DNA of 63,894 bases from Chitinophagaceae bacterium (GTDB taxonomy: Bacteria; Bacteroidota; Bacteroidia; Chitinophagales; Chitinophagaceae). The DNA is taken from NCBI GenBank assembly GCA_021151685.1, contig JAGKWS010000011.1:1-63894 (forward strand), read 5' to 3'. Of the stretch, positions 19,097-28,200 are shown piece by piece; the first letter of the stretch is position 1, and every line of letters starts with the position of its first letter. Position numbers and translations under genes: made by a program. Under the pieces are notes generated by a model, which searched no databases, was not told the origin of the DNA, and saw nothing but the letters and a program-made list of their open reading frames with translations.

Positions 19097-21604
19097 ATGC
19101 ACCCGATAGAACAGTTGAGGAAATGGAGTAATGGCGAATGGCTGATGGAAACCAACCCTGATGCCCCTGTTGCAGAACTGACCACAGACAGCCGAAATAC
19201 CGAGCAACCAACCCACACTTTGTTTGTTGCCCTAAAAACTCATCTGCGCAACGGCCACGATTTTGTGAGTGATGCGTGGCAAAAGGGTGTACGCAACTTT
19301 TTGGTATGCCAACCGGTAGATGTAGCTGCCCTGCCCGGTAGCAACATCATATTGGTAAAAGAAACACTGGCAGCACTACAGCAAATAGCTACTGCCCACC
19401 GCAAACAATACCATGTGCCTGTAGTGGGCATAACGGGTAGCAACGGCAAAACCATTGTAAAAGAATGGCTGAGTGCCCTACTGAGCGAAGACCGGCAGGT
19501 GATAAAAAGCCCCGGCAGCTACAACTCGCAAACGGGTGTACCGCTATCGGTATGGAAAATGGAGGAGCGGCACCAGATAGCAGTTTTTGAAGCAGGTATC
19601 TCGCAACCGGGCGAAATGGAAAAGCTGGAACGCATCATACAGCCCGATTTGGGTATTTTTACCAATATAGGCGAGGCACACAGCGAAGGATTCCTGAATA
19701 CCCGGCAGAAGATAAATGAAAAGCTGGTATTGTTCCGCCATGCCAAACAACTGATATACTGCCGCGACCATGCCCCTCTGCACGAGTGCATTGTGCAGTT
19801 TATGAATATGGTGCGCCGCCCCGATGGCGATGATGGCCTGCAACTGATAACATGGTCGCGAAAACAAGCTGCCAACCTGCAAATAACCCATACCGAAGTA
19901 ACAGGCGGACATACAACCATTACCGGCTTGTATGAAGGTACGGAGCGCACTATCACTATCCCGTTAGCCGACGAGGTATCGGCCGAAAATGCAATAACCG
20001 TGTGGTGTGCCCTGCTGGTGCTGGGTGTGCCGCAAGACCACATAACGGCGCGTATGGCTACCCTGCAACCAGTATCTATGCGCATGGAAATGCGGCAAGG
20101 CATCAACGATTGCACCATCATCAACGATACCTACAATTCAGATCTTACCTCGCTGCAAATGGCCCTCAACTATCTGGGGCAACAAAAGCAGCACGGCATG
20201 CACACCGTCATCATGTCGGACATAATGCAGCCCAGCCGGCGCGATATGGACTTGTACGACGAAGTGGCGGGCCTCATCAGCCGCCGCAACATACAACGGT
20301 TTATAGGCATAGGTCCGGCTTTGTACAAGAATAAGGCTGCCTTCCGCAAGAACCGCAAGGTGCGTAGTATTTTCTTTAAGTCTACCGAGCATTTTTTGAA
20401 AAACTTCCATCTGCTCACATTCGACAAGGAGGCCATACTGCTGAAGGGAGCCCGTGCATTCACCTTTGAAAAGATAGGCATGCTGCTGGAGCAGAAGGTA
20501 CACCAAACGGTGATGACCATAGACCTGCAAGCATTGCGCAGCAATCTGGATGCTTACCGCAGCCTGCTGGCACCGGGTGTAAAAACCATGGCCATGGTAA
20601 AGGCATTTGCCTATGGCAGTGGTAGCTACGAGACTGCCAGTGTACTACAATATGCCGGTATAGACTATATGGCAGTGGCCTATACCGACGAGGGGGTAAC
20701 CCTACGGCGGGCGGGCATCAGAACGCCGATAATGGTAATGAGCCCCGATCTGTCTTCCTTCGACAGAATGGTAGCATGGAAGCTGGAACCGGAGTTGTAC
20801 AGCTTTCGCGCATTGGAGGCTTTTGTGGCCATAGCCCGCACCTTGCAGGTAAAAGACTATCCGGTACACATAAAGCTGGATACCGGCATGCACCGGCTGG
20901 GCTTTGGTGCCGCCGATATGCCCCGGCTGGCGGCTGCACTGCGGGTGCTGCCCGAGCTGCGCATAGCCAGCATTTTCAGCCATTTGGCCGCCAGCGACAA
21001 TGCTGCCGAAGATGAATTTACGCACCAACAGGCTACCGCATTTCATCAGATGAGCCAGCAACTGATGGCTGTGCTACCCTACAAACCCATCAGGCACCTC
21101 AGCAACTCGGCAGGTATATCGCGGTTGCAGTCATTGCAATTCGACATGGTGCGGTTGGGACTGGGCCTGTACGGTATAGACGGCAACCCGGCCATGCAGG
21201 CACACCTACAACCGGTAAGTACCCTGCACACCTCCATAGCACAGATACGCGAGGTGCCACCCGGCGATAGTATAGGCTATGGACACCAAACCATTGCTAC
21301 CAGCCACATGCGCATAGCCACCATTTGCATAGGCTATGCCGATGGCTACCCCCGCTCTATGGGGCATGGCAAGGCCCACGTACTGATAAAGGGAAAACCA
21401 GCACCCACCACCGGCATCATATGTATGGACATGTGCATGGTAGACATAACAGGCATAGAGGGTGTGGCCGAGGGCGACGAGGCTATAGTATTTGGCCCAC
21501 AGCTACCGGTAACCGAACTGGCCCGGTGGGCAGGCACCATACCATACGAGATAATGACCGGTATATCGCAACGGGTGAAGCGGGTATATGCCAATGGTGG
21601 GTAG
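19097..21604 (+). CDS. Bifunctional MurF ligase / alanine racemase
   Basis: An 835-residue fusion for peptidoglycan precursor synthesis. Residues about 1-455 are UDP-MurNAc-tripeptide:D-Ala-D-Ala ligase: P-loop GITGSNGKT, EAGISQPGEM, NDTYNSD and the C-terminal GARAFTFEKIGMLLE. Residues about 470-835 are a PLP-dependent alanine racemase making D-Ala: MAMVKAFAYGSG with the PLP Lys near residue 502, HIKLDTGMHRLGF, and SIGYGHQ with the catalytic Tyr. The Alr half is full length. The fusion is known from Bacteroidota and places D-Ala synthesis next to its use. ATG 19097 is preferred to TTG 19088 because the latter lies in the promoter box. Confidence 0.95.
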   Translation: MHPIEQLRKWSNGEWLMETNPDAPVAELTTDSRNTEQPTHTLFVALKTHLRNGHDFVSDAWQKGVRNFLVCQPVDVAALPGSNIILVKETLAALQQIATAHRKQYHVPVVGITGSNGKTIVKEWLSALLSEDRQVIKSPGSYNSQTGVPLSVWKMEERHQIAVFEAGISQPGEMEKLERIIQPDLGIFTNIGEAHSEGFLNTRQKINEKLVLFRHAKQLIYCRDHAPLHECIVQFMNMVRRPDGDDGLQLITWSRKQAANLQITHTEVTGGHTTITGLYEGTERTITIPLADEVSAENAITVWCALLVLGVPQDHITARMATLQPVSMRMEMRQGINDCTIINDTYNSDLTSLQMALNYLGQQKQHGMHTVIMSDIMQPSRRDMDLYDEVAGLISRRNIQRFIGIGPALYKNKAAFRKNRKVRSIFFKSTEHFLKNFHLLTFDKEAILLKGARAFTFEKIGMLLEQKVHQTVMTIDLQALRSNLDAYRSLLAPGVKTMAMVKAFAYGSGSYETASVLQYAGIDYMAVAYTDEGVTLRRAGIRTPIMVMSPDLSSFDRMVAWKLEPELYSFRALEAFVAIARTLQVKDYPVHIKLDTGMHRLGFGAADMPRLAAALRVLPELRIASIFSHLAASDNAAEDEFTHQQATAFHQMSQQLMAVLPYKPIRHLSNSAGISRLQSLQFDMVRLGLGLYGIDGNPAMQAHLQPVSTLHTSIAQIREVPPGDSIGYGHQTIATSHMRIATICIGYADGYPRSMGHGKAHVLIKGKPAPTTGIICMDMCMVDITGIEGVAEGDEAIVFGPQLPVTELARWAGTIPYEIMTGISQRVKRVYANGG

Positions 21605-21661
21605 CTTGTGCATCTATCGTAAACGAGGGTATATTTTCTATTTTTTCTGCCCGGCTAACAT

Positions 21662-21669
21662 TATATTTG
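21662..21669 (+). promoter_or_regulatory. Candidate -7 box upstream of the serine hydrolase
   Basis: TATATTTG fits TAnnTTTG. It lies 157 bases before the GTG at 21827. An ATG at 21672, three bases after the box, opens a 27-codon frame (see findings). Confidence 0.4.
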
Positions 21670-21826
21670 TAATGCACTGTATAGCAATATACAATGGCAA
21701 GGTATCTTTTGTGCCTGCAAGGTATGATGAGCCCGGAACGCCGACCGATAAATAACCCAAATAGTTGCAGACAAAACAGGTTGATGTTTTTCTAATCATT
21801 GATCATTACTCTAAAAAAGGCATTTT

Positions 21827-22885
21827 GTGTTTACAAAAAAAATTCCGCTCTACTACACGCTGTTGTTTGTAATAGCCTGCTCGGCAGGTAGCTATTATAT
21901 AGCCACCCGTATGAACAAGGCTACCGAAGACACAGAAAAAAAGATTACTACCCCTGCCACCGCAGCCGCCCAACCCGAATGTGTGTATGGCATTACCCGC
22001 TTATCGGGCTACCGGCATATAAGCCCCATTATGACGGCAGATCAGGAATGCGAAAGCGAAAAACTGATGCCACTGAAACTGATGCTGAGTAACTATGTAG
22101 AGCATGAGCAACTGGCGGGCAACGTCATCAACGCATCGGTATATGTGCGCCGGTTGGTAGATGATGGATGGATGAACATCAACCCGCGCGATGTGTTTCA
22201 CCCGGCATCGCTGCTGAAGGTACCACAAATGATTGCCTACCTGAAAAAAGCAGAAACCGACCACGGACTGCTGGACAGGGAATACCTTTTCGAGAAGTCT
22301 TATGACGACATGCCCAAGCAATACTATTCGGCCAAGACGCTGCAACCGGGGCATAAATACAGTGTGAGAGAATTGTTTCGCTTCATGATTGTATATTCGG
22401 ATAACAATGCCAATATAGAATTGGTGAACCGTATGGACATGAATGTGTTCAACAATACCTTCAAGGCATTGCACCTTGCACCACCCAACCTTACCGACTA
22501 TAGTTACCAAATAGGCACCCGCGATTATTCGCGGTTTCTGGAGCTGCTGTACAATGCCTCCTACCTGTCTATGGAGGCATCTGAATATGCTACCGAACTA
22601 TTGGCCAATGCTGCTTTTAAGGATGGCATTGTAAAAAAACTACCCAAGAACACGGGTGTGGCTCATAAAATGGGCGAATGGGGCGATGGTAATGTGGTAG
22701 AACTGCACGACTGCGGCATTGTGTATGTAGAGGGCAATCCCTACATCATTACGGTAATGACGCGTGGCAAAGACATGGAAAAACTGTCGGAACTGATAGG
22801 TAACATATCGCTGATGACCTACGAGGCCATGACATCGCCCGATTTGAAACCCCATGAAGCCGTAGCCACTACCCCTGCGCCATAA
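21827..22885 (+). CDS. Serine hydrolase of the class A beta-lactamase / transpeptidase fold
   Basis: A 352-residue exported protein starting at GTG 21827, preceded by AAAAAAGG as a Shine-Dalgarno-like site. The N-terminus (MFTKKIPLYYTLLFVIAC) is either a membrane anchor or, because V-I-A-C fits a lipobox, a lipoprotein signal with Cys18. Active-site motifs are Ser128-Leu-Leu-Lys131, Ser191-Asp-Asn193 and Lys281-Met-Gly replacing KTG. A class A Glu166 equivalent in the omega loop is not evident, so beta-lactamase activity is doubtful; a role in cell-wall remodelling is an inference. Its 3' end overlaps that of mobA by 17 bases, tail to tail. Confidence 0.8.
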   Translation: MFTKKIPLYYTLLFVIACSAGSYYIATRMNKATEDTEKKITTPATAAAQPECVYGITRLSGYRHISPIMTADQECESEKLMPLKLMLSNYVEHEQLAGNVINASVYVRRLVDDGWMNINPRDVFHPASLLKVPQMIAYLKKAETDHGLLDREYLFEKSYDDMPKQYYSAKTLQPGHKYSVRELFRFMIVYSDNNANIELVNRMDMNVFNNTFKALHLAPPNLTDYSYQIGTRDYSRFLELLYNASYLSMEASEYATELLANAAFKDGIVKKLPKNTGVAHKMGEWGDGNVVELHDCGIVYVEGNPYIITVMTRGKDMEKLSELIGNISLMTYEAMTSPDLKPHEAVATTPAP

Positions 22886-23483
22886 TGCGTTGCACCGCTG
22901 CCGCATCTTCGGGCGTGTTGGCGTTCAGCAAATGCTCTGGCCATGGGCAGTCTATAACGTTTACCAGTACCGCATTGTTGATGAGTGCCTTGCGTGGGCA
23001 TTTGTAACCAGCATCTATGTGGCGGTGCAAATAAGGCAGTGCACCCGGTTCCCATATGGTAATGAGCGGCTCGGGCAAACCATCGTGCGGGCTGCGAAAG
23101 GTGGCAGCAATGCAACCGGGTTTACGGGCAGCCAACAGAAAAACGAGTGTTTCCTGCGTTAAAAGCGGCAAGTCGCAGGCTACTACCAACCATGCTACGC
23201 CATTGTTGGCCATCATTGCCGACATAATACCGGTAAGCGGCCCGGCACCCGGCACAGCATCTGTTATCAATGGCCATTTATTGTCCATTTCTGCTGTCTG
23301 GTCTTCGCGGCAAGATACGTAGACCTTTTCGCAGAAATTGGCCAGTAAACGTGCCATAAACTCCCTCTGCGGCACACCATGCCACTGCATGGTACCCTTG
23401 TCTTGCCCCATGCGCACACTACGGCCACCGGCCAACACCAGCCCATACAGGGGCGGCATATTATTCTGCTCTGCTGAAGTCAT
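22869..23483 (-). CDS. mobA: Molybdenum cofactor guanylyltransferase-like protein
   Basis: A 204-residue nucleotidyltransferase that attaches GMP to molybdopterin. Motifs are LAGGRSVRMGQDKG (nucleotide-binding loop, residues about 17-31), PLTGIMSAM, and VVACDLPLL with the metal-binding Asp. ATG 23483 lies inside the end of moaC and is preceded by the strong site AGGAGGG at 23494-23488. An alternative ATG at 23459 has no such site. It is the last gene of moeA-moaC-mobA and translationally coupled to moaC. Confidence 0.9.
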   Translation of the reverse strand: MTSAEQNNMPPLYGLVLAGGRSVRMGQDKGTMQWHGVPQREFMARLLANFCEKVYVSCREDQTAEMDNKWPLITDAVPGAGPLTGIMSAMMANNGVAWLVVACDLPLLTQETLVFLLAARKPGCIAATFRSPHDGLPEPLITIWEPGALPYLHRHIDAGYKCPRKALINNAVLVNVIDCPWPEHLLNANTPEDAAAVQRIMAQG

Positions 23484-23940
23484 TTTTCCCTCCTGTCTTT
23501 TCCATCAGCTTTATCTCCCGTATCACTATATCGTGGCTCATGGCCTTGCACATGTCGTATAGGGTAAGGGCGGCAATGCTGGCACCGGTAAGTGCCTCCA
23601 TTTCTATACCCGTCTTTGCGGTAATGGTGGCGATGCAGTCTATCACTACCTCGTTGTCGTTGGCTACGTGTATGGTTATGTGGCAGTTGTCCATACCCAA
23701 TGGGTGGCATAGCGGTATCAGTTCGCCGGTTTTTTTGGCCCCCATAATACCGGCAATAATGGCGGTCTGAAATACTGCTCCCTTGGGCGATTGTATATCG
23801 CCCTGCTGAAAATGGGCCATTACCTGTGGCGGCATGGCCACTATGGCGCGGGCACGGGCTGTACGGCGGGTGGCGGGCTTGCTACCTACGTCTACCATGC
23901 TCACCTGTCCGTTATCATCTACATGTGTCAGTTTGCTCAT
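23461..23940 (-). CDS. moaC: Cyclic pyranopterin monophosphate synthase
   Basis: A 159-residue enzyme of molybdenum cofactor synthesis that rearranges the GTP-derived cyclohydropterin into cyclic pyranopterin monophosphate. Signatures are DVGSKPATRRTARA, KKTGELIPLCHPL and MEALTGASIAALTLYDMCKA with the active-site Lys and Asp. ATG 23940 is used; the longer frame relies on a TTG at 23946. It begins 6 bases after the moeA stop and overlaps mobA by 23 bases. moaA, moaD and moaE are not in the window. Confidence 0.94.
   Translation of the reverse strand: MSKLTHVDDNGQVSMVDVGSKPATRRTARARAIVAMPPQVMAHFQQGDIQSPKGAVFQTAIIAGIMGAKKTGELIPLCHPLGMDNCHITIHVANDNEVVIDCIATITAKTGIEMEALTGASIAALTLYDMCKAMSHDIVIREIKLMEKTGGKNDFSRAE
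23488..23494 (-). promoter_or_regulatory. Shine-Dalgarno site of mobA
   Basis: AGGAGGG on the minus strand, 4 bases before ATG 23483. Strong Shine-Dalgarno sites are rare in this window, and this one decides between two possible mobA starts. Confidence 0.65.
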
Positions 23941-23946
23941 GGTCAA

Positions 23947-25161
23947 TCAAAATATTGGTTTGAAAGGCCAAATGGGATAAACCTCACCAGCCGAAAATTG
24001 AGATAAATTTTGTGGTAACTCCATAAAGGCATTTGCCTGCAACAGATTACTGAAATCGCCGGAGCCATTGCCGGCAAGTGGCGTAGCCAGCAACTGACCA
24101 TTGGCAGACACAGAAACACTGACCTGCAAAAAATACTGCAATGCAGGCTGAAAGCTAACTGCCCCGGTAAGCATGGCGGAAATGGCAGGCTTTGGCAAGT
24201 TATGGGTACAGGCTTGCAACCATGGCACAAAATACCGATGCGCACACATAAATGCCGATACCGGATTGCCGGGGAAAGCAAATACCACAGTGCCCGTTTG
24301 CTGCTGCACCCCAAACCAGAAGGGCTTACCCGGCCGCTGCAACACCTTGTGAAACAGCTCTGTTACACCACTCTCACGCAGTGCCGCAGGCACATAATCG
24401 TAAAGCCCCATAGATACACCACCACTTAGTATCACGGCATGGTGTGTGGCTATACATTGCTGCAAGCCTGCAGTGGCCGTCTCCATATCATCGGGCAGGT
24501 GCAGCAGGGTACAATCGGTGCCTTGCGCCTGTAGCATAGCACGAATGGCATGTACGTTGCTACGCCGTATTTGCCATGGTTGGGGTGTTTCGTGTACCTC
24601 TACCAGCTCGTTGCCGGTAGAGACTACGGCAATGCGAGGCAAGCAATATACTGCCAACATTTCTTGTCCCACAGAAGCCGCCATACTAATGACTGCGGCC
24701 GACACAATGGTACCTGTAGCTACCACAATGGTACCTGCGGCGGTATCTGACCCTTGCTGGTGTATATTGCCACAGGGCTTTACTGTTGGGGCTACAATTG
24801 TAGCATTACCCCCGGCTTTTTCAATATCCTCGTAGCGAATCACAGTATCGGTACCGGGTGGCAGGGCGCAACCGGTCATTACTTCTACACAATACTGTGT
24901 TTCTAACAGATGCACAGGCTCTTGCCCTGCGGCCATGGTGGCTTGTATGGCAAACGTACGCTGCCCGGCAGCGTATGCGGCATAGGCAATAGCAATACCA
25001 TCCATAGTTACCCGGTTGTGCGGGGGCAGATCCCTGTCGGCAACAATGGGTGCTGCCAACACACGACCCATAGCCCTGTGCAAGGGCACCATCTCGCTGC
25101 CCAATGAGCGGGCTTGCGCCAGCACTATTTGTATGGCTTCGGCAACAGTTACAGGTTCCAT
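23947..25161 (-). CDS. moeA: Molybdopterin molybdenumtransferase
   Basis: A 404-residue enzyme that inserts molybdenum into adenylylated molybdopterin. ATG 25161 (MEPVTVAEAIQIVLAQ) was chosen; the longer ORF adds nine residues that overlap the promoter box. Motifs are the domain I-II segment DRDLPPHNRVTMDGIAIA, the catalytic domain VVSTGNELVE and VILSGGVSMGLYDYVPAAL, and FAFPGNPVSAFMCAH. The C-terminal domain IV is present. First gene of moeA-moaC-mobA. No molybdoenzyme gene is visible nearby. Confidence 0.94.
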   Translation of the reverse strand: MEPVTVAEAIQIVLAQARSLGSEMVPLHRAMGRVLAAPIVADRDLPPHNRVTMDGIAIAYAAYAAGQRTFAIQATMAAGQEPVHLLETQYCVEVMTGCALPPGTDTVIRYEDIEKAGGNATIVAPTVKPCGNIHQQGSDTAAGTIVVATGTIVSAAVISMAASVGQEMLAVYCLPRIAVVSTGNELVEVHETPQPWQIRRSNVHAIRAMLQAQGTDCTLLHLPDDMETATAGLQQCIATHHAVILSGGVSMGLYDYVPAALRESGVTELFHKVLQRPGKPFWFGVQQQTGTVVFAFPGNPVSAFMCAHRYFVPWLQACTHNLPKPAISAMLTGAVSFQPALQYFLQVSVSVSANGQLLATPLAGNGSGDFSNLLQANAFMELPQNLSQFSAGEVYPIWPFKPIF

Positions 25162-25169
25162 ATTACCGC

Positions 25170-25177
25170 CAAAGCTA
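25170..25177 (-). promoter_or_regulatory. -7 box directly before moeA
   Basis: TAGCTTTG on the minus strand fits TAnnTTTG. Its G is eight bases from ATG 25161, giving a leader of only a few bases if used. Confidence 0.5.
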
Positions 25178-25214
25178 CGGCATACCATGCAGAGATGACA
25201 GGGCAGAAGGTGGC

Positions 25215-25245
25215 CTGCTGTTACAACCTATGGTTGCAACAGCAG
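25215..25245 (-). terminator. Hairpin spanning the stop codon of the 1924-residue giant gene
   Basis: CTGCTGTTACAACC (25215-25228) pairs with GGTTGCAACAGCAG (25232-25245) over 14 bp with one mismatch, around a TAT loop. It covers the final codons and stop. No T-tract follows, so it may act as a 3'-end stabiliser rather than a classical terminator. Confidence 0.45.
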
Positions 25246-28200
25246 ACGTGTGGTGTACCTACCTGCATCTGTAACCAACTGAAGCAAGTAGGTACCCGGT
25301 GCCAATGCCTGTGGCAGCATGATGGTTTGTGAAATTTCTCCGGCCAATACTTCGGCAGGAGTCATCAGCACCTGACGGCCCAGCACATCGGCAACCAGAA
25401 TTGTAGCAGTGGTAGCACCCGTTACACTACCGGTAATGCGGAATGTACCACTACCCGGATTGGGGCTTACCACTATCGCACTATTCATCTCTGCCAAATG
25501 CGTGTACACGGGCGACACCCGCACCTTAACCGAGTTGAATGAAATGAATGTACAAGTGCTGCCGCCCGAAACCACGCAACTTACCGAGTCGCCATCGGCC
25601 AGTGTATTGGTAATGTATCTGAAACTGGTTGCCCCCGGTATCTCAACGCTATTCAGCAGCCACTGATAGCGTGGTGCCGGCCCTGCGTTGGCGGCCACAG
25701 CGGTAAATGTATCGGTTGTGCCAGGTGCAATAAACAGACCCGGAGTTACAGAAATAGACACTGTGGGAATGAAAGACGAATCTACCTGCATACTGGTGGG
25801 TAAAGAACCTACGGTATCAAAAATGCTACATTCTTCATCGCCATCCAGCCATGCGCTCAGCATGTCGCCATCATTGGGCATATAGCTGAATGTAAGCCCC
25901 GTACCTACAATGGCTCCATTCTTTGTCCACCAAATAACAGGAGCCGTACCACCGCCCGAAATTGTTGCATTGAGGGTTACCACCGTACCCTGACACAGCC
26001 TGCCCATAGGTATGCGGGCGGTACTGATTTGGGGTGTAGTGAGTGCTGTTACCGCTACTACTGTGCCTGCTATGGCATGAGTATCGGTAACGCACGCTGC
26101 CGAAGATGTAAGCCGTGCTTCTATAAACTCATCTATACCCGGTATATAGGTAAACGTGTCGGTAGTGGTACCGGGCACCAATTCGCCATATTTGTACCAT
26201 TGCCATTGTGGTGCGTCGCCGCCATGCAGGGCCGTAGCCGTATAGCGAATGTTGGTGCCAAAACATACAATGGGGGTAGCATCGGTAGTAACGGTAACAG
26301 AAGGTGTTACCATCGGCTGCACAGTCACGGTATCGGTTTGCGCTGTAGTGCCACAACTGTTAGATACCGTGTAAGAAATAATGGCCGTACCGGCCGCCTC
26401 GCCTGTTACCAGCCCGGTAGCCATAACGGTAGCTACTGCAACATTGGCCGAGTGCCACACACCGTTGCCGGTGGTAGTGCCCCACAGCGTGGTGCTGCCG
26501 GCGCATACATGGGTAGTACCTGTGAGGGGGGCTACTACCGGTATTGTATCTACATAAACGGTGTGCGTGCGCCTACGCAATGTGCAGGCGTTGGCCGCCT
26601 CGTAAGTTACAATGCTCTCACCTACCGTATGCCCTGTTACCACACTGCCCAAGATGGTAGCTGATATACCCGAAATGCTCCAGGTACCACCTGCCAGCAT
26701 ATTGGTCAAGGTAACAGAAGTGCCGGCACATACGGTATCTGGCCCTGCAATGGGTGGCATACCGGTGATGTTGTGTACCTCATTGGTCATCACCACCGGA
26801 TTATCGTCAAAGAATATACCTGCACGGTTCTGTATTTCGGTACCATCGGCAAGCCCTGCGCGTGCTTTGATAGTGTAAAATACCATACCCTTATTGTCAT
26901 TGGGGTGCGATGCATCGGGCAGGTAAATATCCGGGAAGTCGAAACGAACCACATTATGGCCACCGGCGGCATATATAGCTATATCCATGGGGTGCGATGC
27001 TACTACAGGTGCCAGCGTAGCGGGGTCCAATCCATCGTTAAGCGTATCTATGATGGTTACGTTGCGGGCGGGTGCGTTACCCATGTTTTCGAACCGTACC
27101 CGGTAAGTCAATTCGGTACAGGGCAGTATGTACCCTTCTGGGGTTACAGTAATATCGTTGGGGTCCCATGCTCCACGTGCTGTATCTGTGCGTATTACTT
27201 CATTGTTGGTGGTGTCGTAGTCGCCAGAAGTGGGGCCTACCAGCACTTGCGATGGGATGAGTGTACCCGGCGGTACCGGCCCCAGACCCGATGGTCTGGT
27301 AAAATATACCGAGAATGTGCGCACAGATGTTGCCCCAAGCGACAGCGGTGGCAATGCCCATGTAATAGTAGTACCCGAAATAGAGGTAGGCAGTATAGTA
27401 GCCGACTGGAACTGGTAATGCGGACTCACATTCAGTGTTACCACAGGCGATACCGGCGTACACATGCTATTGCGCACCACTATATCGTAACGGGCATTGG
27501 TAAGACTGCAATTGGCCGCCACATTTACCGACAAGTCGTACACACCCGCTGGCGTAGTACACTGCAATCCAAAATCGCGCGGTATATGTACTTCTTCAAA
27601 TATGCCTACCGTATCTGACAACAAGGGCGATGAAGGACAAGACAGCGCAACACTGCTGCCCATAGCTATTGGTGTAAACTGATAAATAGTACCCGCCCCA
27701 CCACGCGCCTTGTAGTAAAAACCGCTGGTAGCCGTAATGCTTGCTACGGTTACACCTGCCGAATCTACACGGGTAGTAATGGGGTGTGTACTCCATGTTT
27801 CTCCGCCCTCGCGTATGCAACTAAGATTGGCATCGTTAAAGTAACGCACCCGCATCACATTGCAATTCTGATGTACATAGGAAAATGTAACGGAATCGAC
27901 CGGCACACCGCTCTTAAATACCAGGTGACGCACCGTATAGGTGCCGGGGCCACCGTATGCATGGTAAATGTGGGCACTGCCGGTATTGAGCGGATACACA
28001 CTACTGCTGCCATCGCCAAATTGGGATACCACAGCCCATGATGTATCGGCACCATAGATGGCCAGATAGAAATGTGCGGGCAGACAGGCCGTATCGGCCG
28101 AGGGCACCACAGAATATGTGGCAATGGGTCGTGTAACAGTTACTTCTTTGGTATATACGCCACAGGGGGCACTACAACTAATGGTGGTCACACCTTGCGT

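Noticed and set aside
18801..19211. A 136-codon minus-strand frame in the porP to murF-alr gap
   Set aside because: Cys- and Trp-rich with no family features, and it runs antisense into murF-alr across its promoter.
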